The notes under the pieces: generated by a model | What the model saw: the letters and a program-made list of their open reading frames with translations, nothing else | What the model was told of the DNA's origin: nothing | The model's database searches: none | Position numbers and translations under genes: made by a program | Assembly: GCA_963846005.1 (NCBI GenBank) | Contig: CAWJUH010000004.1 | Location: 62,001-126,000, forward strand | Direction of reading: 5' to 3' | DNA from: CAVSUR01 sp963846005 | GTDB lineage: Bacteria; Actinomycetota; Actinomycetes; Streptosporangiales; Streptosporangiaceae | DNA: 64,000 nt | Shown here: piece by piece, positions 28,399 through 35,607 of the stretch | How the letters are laid out: every line of letters starts with the position of its first letter | Numbering within the stretch: position 1 is the first letter of the stretch

Positions 28399-29334
28399 TC
28401 AGCTCTTTGAGCCGAGCGAGCGCAGGAAGAAGCCGAGGTTCGCCGGGCGCTCGGCGAGGCGGCGGACCAGGTAGGCGTACCAGTCGTCGCCGTAGGGCAG
28501 GTAGACCCGGACCTGCGCTCCGGCCGCGGCCAGCCGGGCCTGCTCGGCGGGCCGGATGCCGTAGAGCATCTGGTACTCGAAGCTGGCGGCCTCCCGGCCG
28601 GCGCCGAGGGCCAGCGCGCCGGTGATCTCGATCAGCCGCGGGTCGTGCGTGGCCAGCATCGGGTAGCCCGAGCCGTTCATCAGGATCCGCAGGCAGCGCG
28701 CGTAGCTCCGGTCGATCTCGGCCCGCGCCCCGAAGGCCACGTCCTCGGCGGCGCTGTAAGCGCCCTTGCAGAGCCGGACCCGCGACCCGGCCCCGGCCAG
28801 CGCGGCGCAGTCTTCCGGGCTGCGCCGCAGGTAGGACTGGACCACGGCGCCGAGATCGGGGAAGTCCTCGCGCAGCCCGGCCAGCAGCTGCCGCTCCAGT
28901 CCGGTGTTCGCGTGGCTCTCGGCATCCAGCGTCACGGTGGTGCCCGCGTTCCTGGCCGCGGCGCAGATGCGGGCCAGGTTCCCGGCGGCGGTCTGCTCGC
29001 CGTGGCCGGGCAGGTCCAGCCCGACCGCCGTCGCCTTGACCGACACCTCGGCCCGGCCGCCGGCCGCCAGGCCGCGCTCGGCCAGCCGGGCGAGCAGTGT
29101 GACGTACTCCTGCGTGACCGCCGCGGCCTGCTCCGGCTCGGTGGTGTCCTCGCCCAGGTAGTCCAGGCTGACCAGCAGTCCGTCCGCCAGCAGCCGGGAC
29201 GCGGCGTCCAGGGCCTCGTCCGCGGTGTGCCCGGCGACGAACCTGGCCACGATGTCGCGGGTAACCGGCGCGGCGATGACGGCCTGGCGCATCCGGTCGC
29301 TGGCCGACGCGGCCAGCAGGGCACGGCGCAGCAC
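28399..29334 (-). CDS. Proline dehydrogenase (monofunctional)
   Basis: FAD enzyme oxidising proline to pyrroline-5-carboxylate. 311 residues, the usual size of the monofunctional form. Signature blocks: VSLDYLGEDTTEP, VSVKATAVGLDLPG, VTLDAESHANTGLERQL, VRLCKGAYSAAEDVAFG, MLATHDPRLI, FEYQMLYGIRPAEQARLAAA and the substrate-binding VRVYLPYGDDWYAYLVRRLA. No P5C dehydrogenase partner is encoded in the window. A GC-rich hairpin block directly follows the stop. Confidence 0.95.
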   Translation of the reverse strand: MLRRALLAASASDRMRQAVIAAPVTRDIVARFVAGHTADEALDAASRLLADGLLVSLDYLGEDTTEPEQAAAVTQEYVTLLARLAERGLAAGGRAEVSVKATAVGLDLPGHGEQTAAGNLARICAAARNAGTTVTLDAESHANTGLERQLLAGLREDFPDLGAVVQSYLRRSPEDCAALAGAGSRVRLCKGAYSAAEDVAFGARAEIDRSYARCLRILMNGSGYPMLATHDPRLIEITGALALGAGREAASFEYQMLYGIRPAEQARLAAAGAQVRVYLPYGDDWYAYLVRRLAERPANLGFFLRSLGSKS

Positions 29335-29412
29335 AGCTGATGACCTCCGGGGGGATCCGGTCTCGTCCTGCCGGGCCAGGCTACTCGGGGCGGCCGGCCG
29401 GGCACCCCGGGG

Positions 29413-30465
29413 CTAGCCGCGGCCGCGGGCGGCCAGGCCGCCGCGCGGGCGGCGCAGCGTCACGGTCACGTTCGCGCCCGCGTCGGGCGGCACGATGACC
29501 TCCTGCGCGGCGGGCAGCCCGGCCGCGGTCAGCGTGTCCTGCACCGGCACGGTCCGCTTGACCAGGGCGAGCGCGATCGGGCCCAGCTCGTAGTGCCGGG
29601 CGGCCGAGCCGGTGAAGCCGACCTCGCGGCCGCCGTCCGCGACCGGGTCGCCGTGCGCCGGGAGCCGGTCCTCGCTGCCGTCCAGGTGCAGCAGCACCAG
29701 GCGCCGCGGCGGGTGCCCCAGGTTGTGCACCCGCGCGACCGTCTCCTGGCCGCGGTAGCAGCCCTTGCTGAGGTGCACGGCGGTCTCGATCCAGCCCACC
29801 TCGTGCGGGATCGTGCGGTGGTCGGTGTCCAGCCCGAGCCGGGGCTGGCGGGCGGCGATCCGCACCGCCTCGGCGGCCAGCGTGCCCGCCAGCATCGCGC
29901 CGCCGTCCCGCAGCCGCGCGGCGGCGGCCGCCAGCTGGTCGCGGGCCACGATCAGGTCGGTGCCGAGCGGCCCGGTGATCACCGCGGCGGGGGCGGCCGG
30001 CCCGTCCAGGCCGTCCAGCGCTGCGGCGGCGTCCGGCCCGCTCAGCCGGAGCACGGCGAAGCGGCCGGTCGCGTCGGCTGGCTCGACATCGAGCAGGAAG
30101 CGCATGGCGGCCATGAACTCCAGCAGCGGCCCGGCGGTGCCGGGCTCGACATGCGCCCAGATCGTGCTGCCGTCGTCGGTGAGGGTGAGGTGATGCTCGA
30201 CGTGACCGCTCGGGGACAGCACCAGAGCCTGCGCGCTCGCGCCGGGCGCCAGTCCCTCCAGCTGCTGGGTGGTGAGGCTGTGCAGCCAGGACAGCCGGTC
30301 CCGCCCGGAGATCGTGATCACGCCGCGGTGCGACAGGTCGGTGACGGCGGCCGCTTGCGTCATGGCCCGCTGCTCGGCGAACGGGTCGCCGTAGTGGGCG
30401 GCCACGCCAGCGTCCGGGGGATCCGCGGCGACCGCGCCCGGCTCGGCCAGAAGGGGGCTATGCAT
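29413..30465 (-). CDS. ygfZ: YgfZ/GcvT-like folate-binding protein
   Basis: A 350-residue tetrahydrofolate-binding protein of the YgfZ/IbaG family, which supports Fe-S cluster assembly or repair. The defining motif is HLSKGCYRGQETVARVHNLG with its conserved Cys. N-terminal GcvT-like features include AVTDLSHRGVITISGRDRLS and WLHSLTTQQLEGLAPG. Start ATG 30465 lies 9 nt after the Fur/Nur stop, so the two genes are probably co-transcribed, as in Streptomyces. Expected to be cytoplasmic. Confidence 0.92.
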   Translation of the reverse strand: MHSPLLAEPGAVAADPPDAGVAAHYGDPFAEQRAMTQAAAVTDLSHRGVITISGRDRLSWLHSLTTQQLEGLAPGASAQALVLSPSGHVEHHLTLTDDGSTIWAHVEPGTAGPLLEFMAAMRFLLDVEPADATGRFAVLRLSGPDAAAALDGLDGPAAPAAVITGPLGTDLIVARDQLAAAAARLRDGGAMLAGTLAAEAVRIAARQPRLGLDTDHRTIPHEVGWIETAVHLSKGCYRGQETVARVHNLGHPPRRLVLLHLDGSEDRLPAHGDPVADGGREVGFTGSAARHYELGPIALALVKRTVPVQDTLTAAGLPAAQEVIVPPDAGANVTVTLRRPRGGLAARGRG

Positions 30466-30474
30466 GCCGCCAGG

Positions 30475-30972
30475 TTATGCGGTGGCCGGCTGGCCCGCGG
30501 CCGGTCCCGCCGCGGCCGGCCGCGCGGCCTGCGGCGCCGGCACCAGGCCGGCGGCCGCGGCCGCCCGGCAGTCCGCGCACCGGCCGAACACGGTCAGGTG
30601 CGTAACGTCGGTCTCGAACCCCTGCCCGGCCTCCAGGGCCGCGGCCAGCGGCGCGGCCACGGCCGGCGGCAGCTGGGTCACCCGCTCGCACTGGCGGCAC
30701 ACCAGGTGCACGTGCTGCGCCTCGCTGGCCAGGTGATAGCTCGGCGCGCCGTGGCCGAGGTGGGTGTGGGTGACCAGGCCGATCTGCTCCAGCAGCTCCA
30801 GCGTCCGGTAGATCGTCGACACGTTCACCCCGCGCGCGGTCTGCCGGACCTCGGCGTATATCTCCTCCGGGGTGGCGTGGTCGAGGCGGGTGACAGCCTG
30901 CAGCACCAGCTGGCGCTGCGGGGTGACCCGGTAGCCCTTGGCCCGCAGCGTGTCGTCCCACCCGTGCGACAT
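30475..30972 (-). CDS. Fur-family metalloregulator, Nur-like
   Basis: A 165-residue Fur-fold repressor. The winged helix is GYRVTPQRQLVLQAVTRLDH with GVNVSTIYRTLELLEQIGLV; metal-site residues sit in HLGHGAPSYHLASEAQHVHL and VCRQCERV; the second CxxC is GRCADC. The THLGHGAPSYHL stretch and its position beside ygfZ match Streptomyces Nur, the nickel-dependent repressor of sodF and nickel uptake. Nickel specificity here is inferred. Start ATG 30972. The last ~25 residues are Ala/Pro filler. Confidence 0.88.
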   Translation of the reverse strand: MSHGWDDTLRAKGYRVTPQRQLVLQAVTRLDHATPEEIYAEVRQTARGVNVSTIYRTLELLEQIGLVTHTHLGHGAPSYHLASEAQHVHLVCRQCERVTQLPPAVAAPLAAALEAGQGFETDVTHLTVFGRCADCRAAAAAGLVPAPQAARPAAAGPAAGQPATA

Positions 30973-31068
30973 ATCCCGAGTCTAGTGAGCCGCCAGTAAC
31001 GCGCTTGCCTGATCGGCGCGGCCTGACGTACCGTTCGGCTATCGCGGGAGAGGAGGTGGTCCAACAGT

Positions 31069-31107
31069 ATGCATAGATGTCGGACTCGCGAGGTGGCTGT
31101 CCGCTAG
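31069..31107 (+). CDS. Candidate 12-residue leader peptide
   Basis: A very short ORF, MHRCRTREVAVR, begins 10 nt after a strong Shine-Dalgarno sequence (AGGAGGTGG at 31050-31058) and ends at TAG. It is followed by about 220 nt of structured, GC-rich DNA and a terminator at 31243-31329. The strong ribosome binding site with no long ORF behind it suggests translation of a leader peptide or mRNA-stabilising sORF. It contains Arg (four) and Cys codons but no clear amino-acid bias that would identify an attenuation signal. I cannot name a family with certainty. Confidence 0.45.
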   Translation: MHRCRTREVAVR

Positions 31108-31242
31108 CCGCCGTCCCGTGGAGCGCCGCCGCTGACTGCGGCGCGGCGCTCAGTACCGGCCGGGATGCTCCGTGCCGCCGCAGGCGGCCGGGAGGATCCG
31201 GCGCCGCAAGGCGGCGGCCGGCGAATACACGGCAGACACCGA

Positions 31243-31329
31243 CCCCCGGGCTGACCGGCCCTCGTCCAGCCGGTCCCTGCCCGGCCGCTCCCGTGAGCGG
31301 CCGGGCAGGAAAGGCCCGGGGGCTTTTTT
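31243..31329 (+). terminator. Branched intrinsic terminator ending the 31.07-kb leader transcript
   Basis: Outer stem CCCCCGGGC (31243-31251) pairs perfectly with GCCCGGGGG (31314-31322), directly followed by C and six T residues (31324-31329). Nested inside is a perfect 14-bp hairpin, CTGCCCGGCCGCTC (31277-31290) with GAGCGGCCGGGCAG (31295-31308), and a CCGT loop. This is the strongest rho-independent terminator in the window and points rightward. Confidence 0.8.
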
Positions 31330-31505
31330 CGTGCCCACCGTAATCACTAGCTGTTACTAATCACTTACGCAAAGTTCTCAGCCGCAGTAGGGTCGGTCCG
31401 TGTGCGTGCCCGGCCGTTCCCGCCAGCCCGGGACCGCGCGCCGGCCCCCAGCCGGCTGGCCGGGGCGGCGGACCTTCATCACCCGAGCGCAAAGGAATCC
31501 CTCAC

Positions 31506-32390
31506 GTGAAGCCGATGATCGTCAGGACCGTTGCCGCGGCCGCCGGGACGGCCGCGCTGGTCGCCATGGCCGCCGCCGCCAGCCCGGCGCTTGCCGCGCC
31601 CGCGAGCCCGGCCCGCCAGGCCCGCCCGGCCGCGGCCGCCCCCGCCACCTACCCCGGGCACCCGATCATCCCCGCGACCGGCTCGCAGGCCAAGGCGCTG
31701 GCGCTCGGGCAGTACCAGCCGACGGTCGAGTCCGGCAACTGGGCCGGCGACGCCGCCACCCGGCGTACCTTCCGCGCGATCAGGGCCACCTTCTTCGTGC
31801 CCTACCTGAACTGCGGCATCAACGCCGCCAGCGGCAGCCGCTACTCCTCGCACTGGGTCGGGCTCGACGGGTTCTCCGATCACTCGGTCGAGCAGGACGG
31901 GATCGAGGCCGATTGCTTCGGCACCAGGGCCGTCTACCACGCCTGGTATGAGTTCTTCCCCAAGCCCGAGACTCGCATCGGCCTGCGGGTCGCGGCCGGC
32001 CAGTCGGTCACCGCGTCGGTGTACTACAACCGGTCGAGCCGGAAGTTCACCCTGGCCCTGGCCAACAACACCACCCGCAGGCACTTCCGGATCTCGCTGC
32101 GCTGCCGGGTCCGCTGCCTGCGCTCGTCGGCCGAGGTGATCAGCGAGGCTCCCACCCTGGTCAACGGCAAGGGCCAGCTGCGGCTGGCCAACCTGGCCGA
32201 CTACGGGGCGGCTAACTACACCGGGGTCTCGGTCACCACCACCAAGGGCACCCGCGGCGGCATGTACGCGCGGGACTGGAGCACCACCAAGATCCTCCAG
32301 GTGTCGCAGCAGGGCAGCCATCCGGTCGTGGCCAGGCCCACCTCCGTGCACGACGGCGGGTTCAGCGTCTACTGGCTGCGCCAGAGCTGA
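31506..32390 (+). CDS. Secreted G1-family glutamic endopeptidase
   Basis: A 294-residue secreted protein. Residues 1-31 are a Sec signal (MKPMIVRTVAAAAGTAALVA, ending SPALAAPA). The mature domain carries the eqolisin hallmarks: VESGNWAGDAATRRTFRAI, FFVPYLNCG, SSHWVGLDGFS and the catalytic-Glu region SSAEVISEAPTLVNGKGQL. C-terminal TTKGTRGGMYARDWSTTKIL is also typical. G1 peptidases are acid-active Gln/Glu endopeptidases, widespread in soil actinobacteria. The catalytic Gln is not located with certainty. It stands alone, rightward, after the strong terminator at 31.3 kb, so it has its own promoter. Confidence 0.85.
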   Translation: MKPMIVRTVAAAAGTAALVAMAAAASPALAAPASPARQARPAAAAPATYPGHPIIPATGSQAKALALGQYQPTVESGNWAGDAATRRTFRAIRATFFVPYLNCGINAASGSRYSSHWVGLDGFSDHSVEQDGIEADCFGTRAVYHAWYEFFPKPETRIGLRVAAGQSVTASVYYNRSSRKFTLALANNTTRRHFRISLRCRVRCLRSSAEVISEAPTLVNGKGQLRLANLADYGAANYTGVSVTTTKGTRGGMYARDWSTTKILQVSQQGSHPVVARPTSVHDGGFSVYWLRQS

Positions 32391-32404
32391 CCGGCACCAG
32401 GCGG

Positions 32405-32911
32405 TCAGCCCGCGCTGACCCGCTTGAGCTGCGCGGAGGCGTGTGACTGCAGCGGCTGGCCGACGGCGGCCATGTCGTAGGCGTAGCCGAGGTCGGCGCC
32501 GATGAGCCCGTACAGGCGCCGGCCGGCGGTCACTTCCTTGGCCGAGGCCGTGCGCGCCACCGCGTCGGTGGCCAGCTCGATCCGGGTGCCGGAGATGGTG
32601 CCCAGGTAGATTTCCACGATCCCGGTCGGGTGGGCCAGCAGGACCTCCAGGCCGCCGTCGGCCTGCGGCCGCCAGTAGCCGGCCTTGGCCGACAGCGGCC
32701 GGCCGATGGTGCCGTCCTCGCCGAGCAGCCAGGTGCGCGAGGAGTAGGCCAGAAACGGGCGGCCATCGTGGCTGAATGACAGCTCCTGGCCGAAATTCGC
32801 GCTCTCGATGGTCGGGTACCCGACCACGCCCGCGCCCTCCCAGTGCCCGATCAGGAAACGCAGCGGCGTGAGCAGCGGATGCGGGGCAGGGGCGTCGCTC
32901 TGGCGGTCCAT
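32405..32911 (-). CDS. Nitrobindin-type haem beta-barrel protein (FABP family)
   Basis: A 168-residue beta-barrel of the nitrobindin/THAP4 family, which binds ferric haem and in mycobacteria isomerises peroxynitrite to nitrate. The signature is PLRFLIGHWEGAGVVGYPTI near residues 17-36 (GxWxGxG type), and the expected proximal His lies in the C-terminal strand QPLQSHASAQLKRV. Length is normal. It is convergent with the G1 peptidase gene; upstream is a 46-residue membrane peptide. Confidence 0.88.
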   Translation of the reverse strand: MDRQSDAPAPHPLLTPLRFLIGHWEGAGVVGYPTIESANFGQELSFSHDGRPFLAYSSRTWLLGEDGTIGRPLSAKAGYWRPQADGGLEVLLAHPTGIVEIYLGTISGTRIELATDAVARTASAKEVTAGRRLYGLIGADLGYAYDMAAVGQPLQSHASAQLKRVSAG

Positions 32912-32938
32912 CCGGTCACCTTAGCGACCGGCACGCGG

Positions 32939-33079
32939 TCAGTCCGCCGGCGGCGCCGGCGGCGGCACCACCGGGCGGGGCTCCGCCGCGCGCCATAGCC
33001 GCCAGCTGCCCGCGGCCAGCACCAGCGCCACGGCCGCGCAGGCGGCGATCAGGATCAGGCCGCTGATCTCCCCGAGCAT
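32939..33079 (-). CDS. 46-residue single-pass membrane peptide
   Basis: A short ORF from ATG 33079 to TGA 32939: MLGEISGLILIAACAAVALV, then LAAGSWRLWRAAEPRPVV and a Pro-rich end. It has one clear membrane helix (residues ~7-24), followed by a Trp/Arg interface and a Pro-rich cytoplasmic tail. Third positions are G/C as in neighbouring genes. It lies 28 nt upstream of the nitrobindin gene on the same strand, so the two may be co-transcribed. Function unknown. Confidence 0.55.
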   Translation of the reverse strand: MLGEISGLILIAACAAVALVLAAGSWRLWRAAEPRPVVPPPAPPAD

Positions 33080-33220
33080 GCCGCGAGTGTAAGCGCGGCC
33101 GCCCCGCCCGCCGCCGCGGCACGCGGAGCGGGCGCCGCAGCCCGCTGAACGGGACGTTCGCGGTTACGGCCGGCAGACCTGCGGCCCGCACAGCGTGGCC
33201 CGCCCGCGGCACATAGTCTG

Positions 33221-33589
33221 ATGGGCATGGCCCGGTCTCTGGTAGTCAAGATCACCGTGGGGCGAGATGACCTGGAACGGTGCAACCAGGCGCTCACGGT
33301 CGCCGCGGCCGGGGCCGCGAGCGGCGTGCCGGTGTCGTTGTGGCTGACCGGCGAGGCGTCGTGGTTCGCGCTGCCCGGTAACGCCAAGGACGTCGAGCTG
33401 CCGCACGGGATGCCGCTGGCGGAACTGCTGGCCAGCGTGCTGGAGGCCGGGACGGTCACGCTGTGCTCCCAGTGCGCGGCGCGGCGGGAGATCAGCGCGG
33501 ACGACGTGGCCACGGGCGTGCGGATCGCCGGGGCCACCACATTCCTGGCCGAGGTGCTGCAAGACGGCGCGCAGGCGCTGGTGTACTAG
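33221..33589 (+). CDS. DsrE family protein
   Basis: A 122-residue DsrE/DsrF-like protein: SLVVKITVGRDDLERCNQAL, AAAGAASGVPVSLWLTGEAS and VELPHGMPLAELLASVLEAG. Cysteines occur in TVTLCSQCAARREI, a CxxC that could carry persulfide. The family takes part in sulfur transfer or is uncharacterised, and the fold is a trimer-forming alpha/beta. ATGs at 33221 and 33227 are both possible. It is convergent with gatD, whose uncorrected frame would overlap it antisense. Confidence 0.85.
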   Translation: MGMARSLVVKITVGRDDLERCNQALTVAAAGAASGVPVSLWLTGEASWFALPGNAKDVELPHGMPLAELLASVLEAGTVTLCSQCAARREISADDVATGVRIAGATTFLAEVLQDGAQALVY

Positions 33590-33624
33590 CCCGGCCTGGC
33601 TGCGGTTCCTCCCGGCCCGGCGGC

Positions 33625-34355
33625 TCAGCCGCCGACGGCGGCCAGCCGCTCGGCGCGCAGCCGGCGGCCCACGCCTCGGCCTGCTCGGGCAGCGGCGGCA
33701 GCGGGCCCGCCGCCCGCTGCAGCAGCAGGTCGGCCAGCGCCGGGTTGCGTACCAGCGCCGGGCCGTGCAGGTAGGTCCCGAACACGCTGCCGGCGTACGC
33801 GCCCTCGGTGCCTTCGCCGTTGCCGACCCCGAGCGTGACCCGGGCCAGCGGCCGGGCCGCCGGGCCGACCGTGGTGACGCCCTGGTGGTTCTCGAACCCG
33901 GTCAGCCGGCCCGCGCCGAGCGCGGGATCGGCATCCGCCAGGATCTCGCCGACGCTGCGGCGCTGGCCGCGGCCGCTGCTGATGTCCAGGATGGACAGGC
34001 CCTCCTCCGGCTCGCCGTCGACGCCGCCGAACACGCTGCCGGTGAGCTGGTAGCCCGCGCAGACCGCGAAGATGACCTTGCCCGCAGCGGCCGCCGCGGG
34101 CAGCCCGCCGTCGGCGCGCAGCCGCCGGGCCGCGAGGATCTGCGGCAGGTCCTCGCCGCCGCCGAGCAGGTAGATGTCGCCCTCGCGGGGCACCGGCTGG
34201 TCCGAGTTCACCTCGGTCGCCTCGGCCGGCAGGCCGCGCAGCCCGGCCCGGCGCAGCAGCACCAGCAGGTTCCCCCGGTCGCCGTAGGTGGACAGCAGGT
34301 CCGGGTACACCCACACCAGCCGCAAGGCGGAGGGCCGCCCGGCAGGATGGCTCAT
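33625..34355 (-). CDS. gatD: GatD, glutamine amidotransferase subunit of lipid II isoglutaminyl synthase (C-terminus frameshifted)
   Basis: GatD supplies ammonia to MurT to amidate D-Glu in the peptidoglycan stem. It is a class I GATase: VWVYPDLLSTYGDRGNLLVL, IYLLGGGEDLPQILA, catalytic Cys in VIFAVCAGYQLTGSVFGG, then GFENHQGVT and catalytic His in VFGTYLHGPALVRNP. ATG 34355 overlaps the murT stop. The coding sense ends LPEQAEAW in this frame and continues RRLRAERLAAVGG with a TGA at 33625 one frame off, the usual GatD ending. One C appears lost at about 33663-33672. Uncorrected, the frame runs to 33492, antisense to the DsrE gene. Confidence 0.9.
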
Positions 34356-35590
34356 TGCGTCCTCCCCAGGGCCGCCCTGATCTGCTGGAACGCGGTGTAG
34401 TTGGCGATCACGTCGAGCGGGCCGGCCGGGACCCGGCCGATCGCGTCATCGATACCGTCCGCCAGCTCGAACGCCACCTCGTCGGCCTCCAGCCGGACGG
34501 CGAGGTCGATCCGGCGCTGGCCGGCCACCAGCACCCGGTGCCCGCGCAGCACCCGGTAGTCGACGTCCCACAGCCACGAGGTGTCCTTGCCGTCGGGTAC
34601 CTGGGCGTTGACGGCGAGCAGCACCGGCGCCGGGGGCGGCGACAGGACGTCGAACGCCTCCAGCCAGCCCGCCGGGTTCTTGGCCAGCAGCAGGCGGACC
34701 GACCGGCCGCGCCGCCCGATGGTGGTGTAGCGGCCGGCCACCGAGCGGACGCCGCGCAGCGCGGGCAGCGCCTGCTCGGCGCCCGCGCCGAAGCAGTCCG
34801 CCACCGCCAGGGCCATGACCGCGTTGGACCGGTTCGCCCGGCCGGGCAGGTTCAGCGCCAGCTCGCGCACCTGGCCGCCCGGGTCGATGACCGCGTTGCC
34901 GTCCTGCACCCACCGGGCCGGGGGGCGGGCGAACGAGCATTCGTGGCAGCGCCAGCCCGACTCGTCCCGGCTCAGGTGCGACCCGCACCGCGGGCAGCAC
35001 CAGGAGTCCTCGTGCCAGCGCTGGCCGGCCGCCACCCAGGTGACCCCGGTGGTCCCGCTGGCCGCCCAGGCCACCAGCGGATCGTCGGCGTTGGCGATCA
35101 CCCGCACCCCCGGATGGGCGGCCAGCGCCTCGCGCCAGCGCCGGGCGATGAGCCAGATCTCGGCGGCCCGGTCCATCTGGTCGCGGCTGAGGTTCAGCAG
35201 CACGACCACCCTGGGCCGGGTGACCTCGATGGTCGCGGGCAGGTGCCGCTCATCCACCTCCAGCACCGCGTACGGGGCGTGCGGGGCCCGGCCGAGCGCC
35301 GAGGCCAGCCCGGCCTCCATGTTCGCGCCGAACGCGTTGGAGGCCACCTCCTGCCCCATCGAGGCCAGCGCGGCCGATGTCAGCCGGGTCGTGGTCGTCT
35401 TGCCGTTGGTCCCGCTGACCAGCACGATCTGGCGGCCGGCCGCCAGCAGCCTGAGCAGGTCAGGCTCGAACCGCAGCCCGACCACGCCGCCGATGACCGA
35501 GCCGTCACCGCGGCCGGCCATCCGCGATACCCGCCCCGCGGCGCCGCCGATCGTGGTGGCCAGCCGGGCGCGCAGCGGGAGCTTGCTCAT
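34352..35590 (-). CDS. murT: MurT, Mur ligase subunit of lipid II isoglutaminyl synthase
   Basis: MurT activates the D-Glu carboxylate of lipid II with ATP for amidation by GatD. 412 residues: P-loop VLVSGTNGKTTTTRLTSAAL, Mur ligase core VLEVDERHLPATIEVTRPRV and VVLLNLSRDQMDR, an inserted zinc ribbon with CCPRCGSHL and WRCHECSF, then RANRSNAVMALAVADCFGAG, and the C-terminal DUF1727 domain (SWLWDVDYRVLRGHRVLVAG). Start ATG 35590; the longer upstream frame is shadow. It overlaps gatD by 4 nt. The HerA-like gene ends 18 nt upstream. Confidence 0.95.
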   Translation of the reverse strand: MSKLPLRARLATTIGGAAGRVSRMAGRGDGSVIGGVVGLRFEPDLLRLLAAGRQIVLVSGTNGKTTTTRLTSAALASMGQEVASNAFGANMEAGLASALGRAPHAPYAVLEVDERHLPATIEVTRPRVVVLLNLSRDQMDRAAEIWLIARRWREALAAHPGVRVIANADDPLVAWAASGTTGVTWVAAGQRWHEDSWCCPRCGSHLSRDESGWRCHECSFARPPARWVQDGNAVIDPGGQVRELALNLPGRANRSNAVMALAVADCFGAGAEQALPALRGVRSVAGRYTTIGRRGRSVRLLLAKNPAGWLEAFDVLSPPPAPVLLAVNAQVPDGKDTSWLWDVDYRVLRGHRVLVAGQRRIDLAVRLEADEVAFELADGIDDAIGRVPAGPLDVIANYTAFQQIRAALGRTQ

Positions 35591-35607
35591 GGGCGCCGAT
35601 GCTATCC

